The notes beneath the pieces are model-generated. The model worked only from the letters and a program-made list of their open reading frames with translations, was not told the origin of the DNA and did not search any database. From the NCBI GenBank assembly GCA_014380705.1, contig JACMJI010000332.1, forward strand, positions 1 to 5,205: a stretch of 5,205 nucleotides of DNA, in the 5' to 3' direction. A program made the position numbers and the translations under genes. This DNA is from Gorillibacterium sp. GTDB taxonomy: Bacteria > Bacillota > Bacilli > Paenibacillales > NBRC-103111. This document shows positions 1 to 5,205 of this stretch, one piece after another (the first letter of the stretch is position 1; each line of letters starts with the position of its first letter).

Positions 1-280
1 CAGCGGCCTCGGCCAGCTCGCCGCGACTGCGAGCGAGCAGTATGCCGCGGCTTACGCCGCCGACGGCATGGCCCGCGCGGCCAAAGCGCTGGATCGCGGC
101 CGCCGCCGACTTCGGCGAATCGATCTGGATCACCAGATCGATATGCCCGACGTCAATGCCGAGCTCCAGCGAGGATGTGGCGACGATCGCGCGCAGCTCG
201 CCTGCCTTCAGCATCCGCTCGACTTCCAGCCGCTGTTCTCGTGAAACACTGCCATGATGCGAGCGGGCGATCTCGCCGCC
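1..280. other. GC-rich segment within the helicase gene
   Basis: By hand count, bases 1-280 are about 68% G+C (the first 120 bases 75%), while bases 301-360 are 45% and the rest of the window is visibly AT-richer. Codons 378-470 of the helicase end in G or C about 77% of the time, against roughly 46% for the 24 codons just before. The reading frame and helicase motifs continue without a break across the step, so this is a composition change inside one intact gene. It may mark a recombination junction with a GC-richer relative, or an assembly join. Confidence 0.75.
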
Positions 281-1411
281 AAAGAAATCATTCAGCCGCA
301 AGGTTAAGCGTTCGCATAATCGTCGGCTGTTGGTAAAAATCAATACTGTAGTGCAGCCCTCCATAACAGCTGCCAGCTTCTCCAATAGGGGTCGCCAGAT
401 ACGATCATCGCCTTTGCCAATACCCACCCGCTCGGCCATTGTCACATTCAGCTGCAACTGACGCTCCATAGAACTTTCGATAATGGCGACGGTTCTTCGC
501 ACATAATCGCTGCCAATCCGTTCATACTCCTCACCATCTCCAGAATTTTCACCCGACTCCTGCCACTCCATTAACTCGCAATCCTCGTTCTTAACCTGTT
601 GCTGTTCCTGAGCTCGACCATTCTTCTTGCTCGACTCCTGCCGCTCCATTAACTCGCAATTCTCGCTCTTAACCTGTTGCTGTTCCGCAGCTTCATCAGC
701 CCAATCGCTCGGCACAAGCCCTTCCTTCGTTGTTCTTTGGATGGGTTCCCATCCTCCAAGGAATTGGGCCATCCTCTCAATTGGCTTCTGGGTTGCCGAT
801 ACACCGATTCGCTGAGGGGAATGACCGCACCAAGCAACGAGCCTCTCCAATGTAACCGTGAGATGAAGCCCTCTTTTGTCCGCAGCCAAATCATGGATTT
901 CATCGATAATGACCTGCTCCACCGTTCGAAGAATTTCCCGTCCTTTTCTCGAGGTGAGCATAAGGTATAGGGATTCAGGAGTGGTAACAAGCAATTCGGG
1001 CGGACGGCGAAGCATCGATGCACGCGTACTTTGGGCAGTATCACCTGTACGTACACCTACCGATAAATCTGGCCAATCTGCCTGTCGCTTCATCGCCCAT
1101 CGTTTCAGTTCCTCGACAAAATGAATAATATGGTGGTGAATATCGTTATTCAGCGCCTTAAGTGGCGTTACATACAGAACCCGTACTCCCTTATCTAGGC
1201 TAGAATCCATCAGCGAGTTTTGAATTAGCCTATCCAGGCAAGGCAAAAGAGCAGCCAACGTTTTTCCCGAGCCCGTCGGGGCTGCAATAAGGGTATGCTT
1301 TCCCTCATGAATGATTGGCCAAGCCTGCCGCTGAACATCTGTCGGTTCTCCCATTTGGGAAAGAAACCAATCCGCAACTACCGGGTGAAATGAACGCCAC
1401 AACGTATCCAT
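1..1411 (-). CDS. Lhr-like DEAD/DEAH-box ATP-dependent helicase, N-terminal 470 codons (cut by left edge)
   Basis: This is a superfamily 2 helicase of the Lhr type, which couples ATP hydrolysis to 3'-5' unwinding or translocation on nucleic acid; bacterial Lhr proteins are linked to DNA repair. The frame is open for all 470 codons to the window edge. Visible motifs, in order: a Q-motif-like PTDVQ at residues 23-27, Walker A APTGSGKT at 44-51, TPLKAL at 82-87, TTPESL at 143-148, the DEAH-type box DEIH at 170-173, SAT at 205-207, VLIFTNS at 356-362, ATSSLELGID at 411-420 and motif VI QRFGRAGH at 441-448. Both RecA-like domains are therefore present; the winged-helix and C-terminal Lhr modules lie beyond the edge. 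AAGGAG at 1423-1428 is 11 nt from the ATG and 8 nt from an in-frame GTG at 1414, so the protein may be one codon longer. Oddities are a duplicated acidic linker at about residues 244-290 and a GC-rich segment from about residue 377. I am sure of the family, not of the biological role. Confidence 0.93.
   Translation of the reverse strand, partial: MDTLWRSFHPVVADWFLSQMGEPTDVQRQAWPIIHEGKHTLIAAPTGSGKTLAALLPCLDRLIQNSLMDSSLDKGVRVLYVTPLKALNNDIHHHIIHFVEELKRWAMKRQADWPDLSVGVRTGDTAQSTRASMLRRPPELLVTTPESLYLMLTSRKGREILRTVEQVIIDEIHDLAADKRGLHLTVTLERLVAWCGHSPQRIGVSATQKPIERMAQFLGGWEPIQRTTKEGLVPSDWADEAAEQQQVKSENCELMERQESSKKNGRAQEQQQVKNEDCELMEWQESGENSGDGEEYERIGSDYVRRTVAIIESSMERQLQLNVTMAERVGIGKGDDRIWRPLLEKLAAVMEGCTTVLIFTNSRRLCERLTLRLNDFFGGEIARSHHGSVSREQRLEVERMLKAGELRAIVATSSLELGIDVGHIDLVIQIDSPKSAAAAIQRFGRAGHAVGGVSRGILLARSRGELAEAA
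555..692 (-). repeat. In-frame direct repeat, 2 x 60 bp with a 78-bp period, in the helicase linker
   Basis: Bases 555-614 and 633-692 differ at only 5 of 60 positions by eye. The period is 78 bp, exactly 26 codons, so the frame is kept. In the protein the copies read EQQQVKSENCELMERQES and EQQQVKNEDCELMEWQES, starting near residues 243 and 269. The repeat lies between SAT (motif III) and the start of the second RecA-like domain, in a Glu/Gln-rich, probably disordered linker. It looks like a fairly recent tandem duplication. Confidence 0.93.
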
Positions 1412-1422
1412 CACAACGCAAG

Positions 1423-1428
1423 CTCCTT
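1423..1428 (-). promoter_or_regulatory. Ribosome-binding site of the helicase gene
   Basis: The minus strand reads AAGGAG here, followed by 8 nt to a GTG (1414-1412) and 11 nt to the adjacent ATG (1411-1409). The spacing slightly favours GTG and codon preference favours ATG; the choice changes the protein by one residue. Confidence 0.75.
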
Positions 1429-1448
1429 TTCTGAACCTAGATATGAAG

Positions 1449-1457
1449 ATTATACCA
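1449..1457 (-). promoter_or_regulatory. Probable extended -10 promoter of the helicase gene
   Basis: The minus strand reads TGGTATAAT, a perfect sigma-A -10 hexamer with the upstream TG of an extended -10 element. No good -35 hexamer sits 16-18 bp upstream, which extended -10 promoters can tolerate. The predicted start near 1442 would give a leader of about 30 nt containing the ribosome-binding site. Confidence 0.6.
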
Positions 1458-1521
1458 ATAAAAGCAAATGAAATTACAGGTATTCCCCTTTATAAAAAAG
1501 AGTAGGGCATATCCGCTTTAG

Positions 1522-1536
1522 AAGCTACTTTAGCTT
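1522..1536. repeat. Short inverted repeat in the divergent intergenic region
   Basis: AAGCTA and TAGCTT flank a 3-bp spacer, a perfect 6-bp dyad. No T-run follows on either strand, so it is not a terminator. It lies between the divergent helicase and membrane-protein promoters and could be a regulator site, but short dyads in AT-rich DNA also arise by chance. Confidence 0.35.
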
Positions 1537-1570
1537 AAATAAAATAATCAATTGCCATTTATAAAAATTT

Positions 1571-1584
1571 ACATTTCAAAATGT
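1571..1584. repeat. Inverted repeat ACATTTCAAAATGT, operator-like
   Basis: This is a perfect 6-bp dyad with a 2-bp centre. It overlaps the position expected for the -35 box of the plus-strand membrane-protein gene, where a bound repressor would block transcription. No regulator gene is visible in the window and the motif is AT-rich, so the operator role is only an inference. Confidence 0.35.
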
Positions 1585-1602
1585 GGAAAAAAGCTTTACA
1601 AT
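1574..1602 (+). promoter_or_regulatory. Possible promoter of the DUF4190-like gene
   Basis: TACAAT at 1597-1602 matches the -10 consensus at 5 of 6 positions. The hexamer 17 bp upstream, TTTCAA at 1574-1579, matches the -35 consensus at only 3 of 6. The start codon is 37 bp downstream of the -10. This is the best candidate upstream of the gene but it is weak. Confidence 0.4.
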
Positions 1603-1628
1603 TAGAGCATGCTCGACAAAATTCATAT

Positions 1629-1636
1629 GAGGTGAT
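1629..1636 (+). promoter_or_regulatory. Ribosome-binding site of the DUF4190-like gene
   Basis: GAGGTGAT resembles the 3' end of the 16S rRNA complement, with 7 nt between GAGG and the ATG at 1640. It fixes that ATG as the start. Confidence 0.8.
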
Positions 1637-1639
1637 AGC

Positions 1640-2152
1640 ATGGATGACCGCAAGGACGATTTAATCCCAGAATGGGAGACCAAACCGAATAATACCAATA
1701 CAACTCCGGCAACAACGCAACAACCGATTAATGAATACCGTGCTTTCTCCGAGCCTTCACCTGAGTTTCAGAATGGCCTGCAACCCCAAGTAAAGAAAAC
1801 CTCCGGTCTAGGAATTACATCTTTTGTTCTTGGATTCCTCGGTGCCCTGATCATCGTAGTCTTATGTGTAGTCGCTGCAACATTAGTCTCGGATTTTATT
1901 ACGGCGGGTGAGACATTTGATATGGAGGCTTTTCAGAATAACGACAACTATGCGATCATTGCGTTAGTTGGTTTTGGCATGATCGCTGCGATGATAGCCA
2001 TGTTTATTGGCTTCATTCTAGGGATTATCGCTCTTCTACAAAAGAATCGCAAAAAAGGTTTTGCAATAGCCGGTACGATTATTAACGGACTTTTTGTCTG
2101 CGGAACTGCTTTCCTCTTCATTATTGGTTTACTAAGCGGTCTAGCTGCATAA
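1640..2152 (+). CDS. DUF4190-like integral membrane protein
   Basis: This 170-residue protein is of unknown function. Residues 1-54 are hydrophilic and rich in Thr, Asn, Pro and Gln, with no signal peptide. Three hydrophobic segments follow: about 56-84, 105-133 and 140-168. The first carries the small-residue pattern GLGITSFVLGFLGAL and the last two are joined by a short basic turn, QKNRKKG, before FAIAGTIING. This arrangement is typical of the small DUF4190 family of Gram-positive membrane proteins. A short acidic loop (residues 89-104) separates the first two segments and is probably on the opposite membrane face from the basic turn. The gene stands alone: it is divergent from the helicase and convergent with the kinase gene, with its own ribosome-binding site and terminator. 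The family call rests on topology and motif resemblance; no activity can be stated. Confidence 0.85.
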   Translation: MDDRKDDLIPEWETKPNNTNTTPATTQQPINEYRAFSEPSPEFQNGLQPQVKKTSGLGITSFVLGFLGALIIVVLCVVAATLVSDFITAGETFDMEAFQNNDNYAIIALVGFGMIAAMIAMFIGFILGIIALLQKNRKKGFAIAGTIINGLFVCGTAFLFIIGLLSGLAA

Positions 2153-2164
2153 GAACCACCTAAA

Positions 2165-2218
2165 AGCAGAGAACCCCCGAATCCACGACTTTGGCTGTGG
2201 CAGCGGGGGTTCTTTGCT
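2165..2218. terminator. Bidirectional hairpin terminator between convergent genes
   Basis: Bases 2165-2179 pair with 2204-2218 in a 15-bp stem with one G-T pair and a GC-rich core (ACCCCCG/CGGGGGT). An inner CCAC/GTGG pairing (2183-2186 with 2197-2200) can extend it. The hairpin starts 13 bp after the stop of the plus-strand membrane-protein gene and ends 25 bp from the stop of the minus-strand kinase gene. U-rich trailers are modest on both strands (TTCTTTGCT on plus, TTCTCTGCTTTTA on minus). Confidence 0.82.
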
Positions 2219-2236
2219 ATGTGTTCTTTGCTATGT
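2209..2236. repeat. Perfect 14-bp tandem duplication
   Basis: GTTCTTTGCTATGT occurs at 2209-2222 and again immediately at 2223-2236 with no mismatch. The first copy includes part of the right arm of the terminator hairpin; the second ends 6 bp before the kinase stop codon. It looks like a recent slippage duplication. Confidence 0.95.
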
Positions 2237-2242
2237 CCTCTA

Positions 2243-2833
2243 TTATTTCATCCCTATGAATGTACCGATGGCATCGATATGGGCATCCGTTAAATCTTCA
2301 CTATTATCGTAGATCAGAATGGAGGAGTCATCCAGGCTCCAGTTGATTTCGGGTACAAACTTCAGGTTTTTCCAATATTCATCCCAATGCTCCAGCTTCC
2401 ATTCATCCCGTGAAGACTGTCTAAACTCGATACGCTTTCTTTGTTTTTCTGAATCAGATAAGGTAACGACAACAATTTTGACATCAACATCGCTAAGGCT
2501 GCGACCCGCATCGGCGAGTAGTTGATCTATCCATTCCTTATTCTTTAGTTCAGCCGTAAAAGGGGATATCATGAATACATTCTGGCCCAGTGCCAGATTC
2601 TCCTTGCAAATATCAGCTGTCGCGTCGTATTCAAGCTGTCTCAAGTTCTTCTTGTAGAAGTCAGAATCACGATCATCCTTGTCTAGCCCTTCCTCCATCA
2701 ACAAAGCTTCAACAAATCTTCCGCCCACTGTATCGCGATCAATAAAAACAACAGGCACCTTCTCGGCAAGCCTTTTAGCCACTGTTGTCTTTCCAGTGCC
2801 CGCTACTCCAACGAAAAAAACAAGCTTTTGCAT
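2243..2833 (-). CDS. P-loop kinase-like ATP-binding protein, substrate unknown
   Basis: This 196-residue cytoplasmic protein resembles the small P-loop kinases (AAA_33/Zeta-toxin-like, gluconate- and shikimate-kinase fold). Walker A is GVAGTGKT at residues 9-16, right after the first beta strand. FIDRD at 30-34 is where such kinases place their substrate-contacting acidic residues. NVFMISPF at 85-92 and KIVVVTL at 119-125 are further core strands. The LID-like segment has R134, R138 and R142-D143 followed by EWKLEHWDEYW, a pattern seen in this kinase group. The start was placed at the ATG whose minus-strand AAGGGAG lies 7 nt upstream; a longer frame to 2905 would add 24 residues but has no comparable ribosome-binding site and would run over the predicted promoter. 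The gene has its own promoter and converges on the membrane-protein gene. A sugar, antibiotic or nucleotide kinase are all possible; I cannot choose. Confidence 0.87.
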   Translation of the reverse strand: MQKLVFFVGVAGTGKTTVAKRLAEKVPVVFIDRDTVGGRFVEALLMEEGLDKDDRDSDFYKKNLRQLEYDATADICKENLALGQNVFMISPFTAELKNKEWIDQLLADAGRSLSDVDVKIVVVTLSDSEKQRKRIEFRQSSRDEWKLEHWDEYWKNLKFVPEINWSLDDSSILIYDNSEDLTDAHIDAIGTFIGMK

Positions 2834-2840
2834 CCCATTA

Positions 2841-2847
2841 CTCCCTT
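2841..2847 (-). promoter_or_regulatory. Ribosome-binding site that sets the kinase start
   Basis: The minus strand reads AAGGGAG, 7 nt before the ATG at 2833. This supports the short start over the in-frame upstream ATGs. Confidence 0.8.
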
Positions 2848-2858
2848 CAATTTTACCT

Positions 2859-2868
2859 TGTACGTACA
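2859..2868. repeat. 10-bp palindrome TGTACGTACA at the kinase promoter
   Basis: This perfect palindrome directly follows and touches the predicted -10 box, covering the expected transcription start, a common place for repressor operators. The identical 10-mer also occurs at 1046-1055 inside the helicase gene, where codons for Val-Arg-Thr explain it. A regulatory role is an inference. Confidence 0.4.
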
Positions 2869-2897
2869 TTATACATTTAAGCAGTGTTATTGGTAAA
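2868..2897 (-). promoter_or_regulatory. Probable sigma-A promoter of the kinase gene
   Basis: On the minus strand TTTACC (2897-2892) and a perfect TATAAT (2873-2868) are separated by 18 bp. The -35 matches consensus at 4 of 6 positions. The -10 box ends 34 bp before the start codon, giving a short leader. Confidence 0.6.
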
Positions 2898-3062
2898 CAA
2901 AACAATATAATGCTTATGCTGCTTCCTTCCGTAACACATGGAATTTTGGATCAAAAACAGTTGTACATCTTCCCTTCATACTCGCTATTAACAGCATCCA
3001 CCATTTGACTAATTATTTAAGCAAGCCACGGATTTTTTTTCAACTAATTATCAACAAAACCG

Positions 3063-3099
3063 AAAAAAGGAACACTCCTATAGAAATAAGTGTCCCCTT
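3063..3099 (-). terminator. Intrinsic terminator of the GH74-family gene
   Basis: On the minus strand AAGGGGACACT (3099-3089) pairs over 11 bp, including two G-T pairs, with AGTGTTCCTTT (3076-3066), and the run of six T ends at 3063. The loop is 12 nt. It begins 14 bp after the stop codon at 3114, so the glycosidase gene is the last in its transcript and is not co-transcribed with the kinase. Confidence 0.85.
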
Positions 3100-3113
3100 G
3101 GATTATTCTGGCT

Positions 3114-5171
3114 TCATAATGGGTTCGGCGAGCCTCTGTAATATCCTCTGCCTTGCGTGCCAATATACACAACCCCTAAAGTTTGCCGATCACCTTCCAT
3201 ACAGCATGGAAAAGCACCTACCTGGTACTCGTCGTTGCTGATCTTATGCCAGTTGGCACCTGTATCTTCTGAAATAAAAATTCCATTCTGACCTTCAATT
3301 CTGCCATATACGAACAACATAGAATAAGCATTTAAACTTGTCGGCATGCCTAAAGAAAACAAGTACGCCTTTTCCACTTTCGGCATTTTTACGAATGTAT
3401 CCCCGCCGTCTTGTGAAAGGTATAAACCTTGATCGTTCAGCCCGACCCAAACGTGGCCTTTATGGCCCGGCACCGTCTTGATGATATGCCAGGATTCTCT
3501 TGGCAGTGCAACGGTATGACTCCAATGGTAACCACCGTCCTCACTGCGGTAGAAGCCCCCGTCACCGTACATATAGAACACGTTGGCATCCACTCGGTCC
3601 GAAGCAAGCGGAATGTTCCATGACCAGAATTTAGCAATTATACCTTCAGGTGCCCCCTGAGTTTTTGTCCAAGTTAGGCCCATATCCGCACTAACCCATG
3701 GAGCGGATCCAATGGGTAAGACAACGATGTTCGGTAACTCGGTTACAGGATGAGCTATAGCAGAAACAGCAACCTTGCCATTGGCCATCTTCAACCCATC
3801 GGACCCTGTCGGATAATTCTTAAACTCCCGCCAATTGACGCCCTGGTCATTGGACCAACCGCCACTTCCATGATTTCCCCATTCCCACGAGCCGACACGA
3901 ACAATAATATCAGGATTAGATTCCACGAAATCGATACCGGTCGTCTCCTGCATCAACGGATCTCCAAGCTTTTCAATTGGAAATTCATCGAAGTTTTCAT
4001 GACGCATGCCTCCATTATCGGCAATCGCTGTGATGAGTGGTGCACCTGCAGGCGAACAAGTCATCGTAAAGGCACACATTTCCTCATGCCCACTTTGCCT
4101 TGTATACCAAGAGACACGCTCTGCTTCAAGATCATCCGTCATCCATACCCCGTACCAATCGGTGTACCAGAGTGCTCCTGGGCGATGTGGAAGAAACACC
4201 GCGGACGCCGTTGCCGCTGAGAAATATCCCTTCGGCCACCATGGCACATCCGCCTTATGATCGGATATTTCGTTTAGATTCTTCCAAGTAACCCCAGAAT
4301 CCACAGACAAGTAAATAGGATTGTTCCATTGATGATGCAACTGCACGACAACAATCCTTTTCCGATTCGTCGGATCCACTGCTATAGCACAGTACGGTTG
4401 CTCACGCTTCGGAGATATATCTGTCCAAAGGGAACCATCGTATTGGTAAACTCCCGATTCAGAAGTAACAATCAACACACCATCGTTTCCTAAGGCCATC
4501 CGTATCGGATGTATAGGACTTCCGTCTAAGAAGTGCCACTCTGCACCGCCGTCGCTGCTCTGATACACCCCACTGCCAACAACCGAAGCATAGATCGTTT
4601 GGGTAACTCCCTCTTTATTGGAAGCTGGATCAAAAATCACCGCTCTCACGCCAAGAGGATTTGAATTTGGCATCAATACTATCGGAATACCTAGTACCAG
4701 GCCCCACGTTTCCGCGCCATCCCTGCTTACCCATAATCCGTCATACCTTGTGCCAACATATACAATCTGTCCGTTATGGGGATCTACTGCAATTGGCTCA
4801 CCTGCCCACCGGTAATCCATGTTACCTGCGAACATTTTGTTTAAATTCGTTCTTTTCCACGTAACGCCACGATCTGTGGACTTCAGGACATCGTGCAGAG
4901 GATGATAGGTGAACTCCCCGGCAGCCATATACACCACATCCAAGTCATTCGGATCTAATGCAATTCCATCAATTCCGAAGAAGTTTCTTTCCTCAAAACT
5001 GAAGGATTCACATAATGAAATCCAACGCAAATCCTCCGGGTCCCAGCGAAACGCACCTCCAACATCTGTGCGTACATAAATTAAGTTCTTCTCTTGTGGA
5101 TGAGCGATAATGCCGGTAACGTAACCTCCGCCGCCAATCGGTATATTATCCCACTGGTAAATGTTAGTCAT
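3114..5171 (-). CDS. GH74-family (xyloglucanase-like) Asp-box beta-propeller, no signal peptide
   Basis: This 685-residue protein resembles glycoside hydrolase family 74, inverting endo- or exo-glucanases that mostly cleave xyloglucan and fold as two seven-bladed propellers. The N-terminal IGGGGYVTGIIAHP (12-25) followed by RTDVGGAFRW (34-43) is diagnostic. D36 matches the catalytic Asp of known members (D35 of OXG-RCBH, D70 of Xgh74A), and D385 in IADNGGMRH matches the second (D465, D480). Nine Asp-box motifs are visible, starting near residues 97, 148, 204, 288, 440, 493, 542, 585 and 633, for example STDRGVTW and SEDGGYHW. The family is usually secreted, but this protein starts directly at the domain with no hydrophobic leader, carbohydrate-binding module or dockerin. 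The two Asp are 349 residues apart versus about 410-430 in those members, so several loops are short. It may act in the cytoplasm on imported oligosaccharides. The start is supported by GGAG 8 nt upstream. Family call is strong, substrate uncertain. Confidence 0.88.
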   Translation of the reverse strand: MTNIYQWDNIPIGGGGYVTGIIAHPQEKNLIYVRTDVGGAFRWDPEDLRWISLCESFSFEERNFFGIDGIALDPNDLDVVYMAAGEFTYHPLHDVLKSTDRGVTWKRTNLNKMFAGNMDYRWAGEPIAVDPHNGQIVYVGTRYDGLWVSRDGAETWGLVLGIPIVLMPNSNPLGVRAVIFDPASNKEGVTQTIYASVVGSGVYQSSDGGAEWHFLDGSPIHPIRMALGNDGVLIVTSESGVYQYDGSLWTDISPKREQPYCAIAVDPTNRKRIVVVQLHHQWNNPIYLSVDSGVTWKNLNEISDHKADVPWWPKGYFSAATASAVFLPHRPGALWYTDWYGVWMTDDLEAERVSWYTRQSGHEEMCAFTMTCSPAGAPLITAIADNGGMRHENFDEFPIEKLGDPLMQETTGIDFVESNPDIIVRVGSWEWGNHGSGGWSNDQGVNWREFKNYPTGSDGLKMANGKVAVSAIAHPVTELPNIVVLPIGSAPWVSADMGLTWTKTQGAPEGIIAKFWSWNIPLASDRVDANVFYMYGDGGFYRSEDGGYHWSHTVALPRESWHIIKTVPGHKGHVWVGLNDQGLYLSQDGGDTFVKMPKVEKAYLFSLGMPTSLNAYSMLFVYGRIEGQNGIFISEDTGANWHKISNDEYQVGAFPCCMEGDRQTLGVVYIGTQGRGYYRGSPNPL

Positions 5172-5179
5172 AAGTCCAA

Positions 5180-5183
5180 CTCC
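5180..5183 (-). promoter_or_regulatory. Ribosome-binding site of the GH74-family gene
   Basis: The minus strand reads GGAG (within GGATGGAG), 8 nt before the ATG at 5171. The remaining bases to the right edge show no complete promoter, so the gene may be transcribed from beyond the window, possibly within an operon. Confidence 0.7.
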
Positions 5184-5205
5184 ATCCTAGGTTTTGTCTC
5201 TATAC

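Noticed and set aside
1046..1055. Second copy of TGTACGTACA as an operator
   Set aside because: It lies deep in the helicase coding region, where codons for Val-Arg-Thr in a conserved-looking stretch explain the bases.
649..1056. 135-codon minus-strand open frame and several plus-strand open frames over the helicase gene
   Set aside because: They overlap the helicase coding sequence in other frames, have no domain motifs or ribosome-binding sites, and read as shadows.
1568..1602. TTTACA at 1568-1573 as the -35 box for TACAAT at 1597-1602
   Set aside because: The 23-bp spacing is too long for a sigma-A promoter.
2914..2979. 21-codon minus-strand open frame (MKGRCTTVFDPKFHVLRKEAA without its stop: about 21 residues) in the gap between the kinase and GH74 genes
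   Set aside because: It has only a weak GCGAG upstream, no promoter or homologue I recognise, and is short enough to occur by chance.
2906..3039. Possible small RNA on the plus strand, from a TATAAT at 2906-2911 to a run of T at 3031-3038
   Set aside because: There is no -35 box at a suitable distance and no stable hairpin directly before the T-run.
3007..3051. ACTAATTAT repeated at 3007-3015 and 3043-3051 as a possible attachment or binding site
   Set aside because: It is a 9-bp AT-rich match with no flanking mobile-element gene or target duplication and is likely chance.
3750..4220. 156-codon plus-strand open frame opposite the GH74-family gene
   Set aside because: It lies wholly antisense to a gene with clear catalytic and Asp-box motifs; its sequence shows no recognisable domain and no good ribosome-binding site.

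Overview
The window looks like ordinary chromosome from a low-to-moderate GC Gram-positive bacterium, most likely Paenibacillus or a close relative. The reasons are the strong AAGGAG/GGGAG ribosome-binding sites, the AT-rich intergenic DNA with TATAAT-type boxes, the mixed codon use, and the gene families present: an Lhr-type helicase, a DUF4190-like membrane protein, a small P-loop kinase and a GH74-type beta-propeller. There are no rRNA, tRNA, CRISPR, insertion-sequence or phage features. The genus is an inference from these traits, not a proven identity.

Layout: (1) Bases 1-1411, minus strand, hold the first 470 codons of a large Lhr-like DEAD/DEAH helicase that runs off the left edge. It carries a 26-codon near-perfect tandem duplication in the linker between its two RecA-like domains, and base composition steps sharply to high GC over the last ~280 bases before the edge. 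(2) Bases 1412-1639 are an AT-rich divergent promoter region with two short dyads. (3) Bases 1640-2152, plus strand, encode a 170-residue DUF4190-like membrane protein. (4) Bases 2165-2218 form a strong hairpin that serves as a terminator shared by two convergent genes; a perfect 14-bp tandem duplication overlaps its right arm. (5) Bases 2243-2833, minus strand, encode a 196-residue P-loop kinase-like protein with its own promoter and a palindrome near the predicted transcription start. (6) Bases 2834-3113 are intergenic: the kinase promoter lies at one end and an intrinsic terminator for the next gene at the other. I see nothing convincing in bases 2898-3062. (7) Bases 3114-5171, minus strand, encode a 685-residue GH74-family Asp-box beta-propeller without a signal peptide. 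Its promoter, and possibly co-transcribed genes, lie beyond the right edge.

The genes look like separate transcription units rather than one pathway: the helicase (nucleic acid repair), the membrane protein (unknown), the kinase (unknown substrate) and the glycosidase (beta-glucan or xyloglucan fragments) each have their own start signals or a terminator between them. I do not see an undescribed multi-gene system. The points most worth following up are the GC step inside the helicase, the duplicated linker, and the compact, apparently cytoplasmic GH74 protein.
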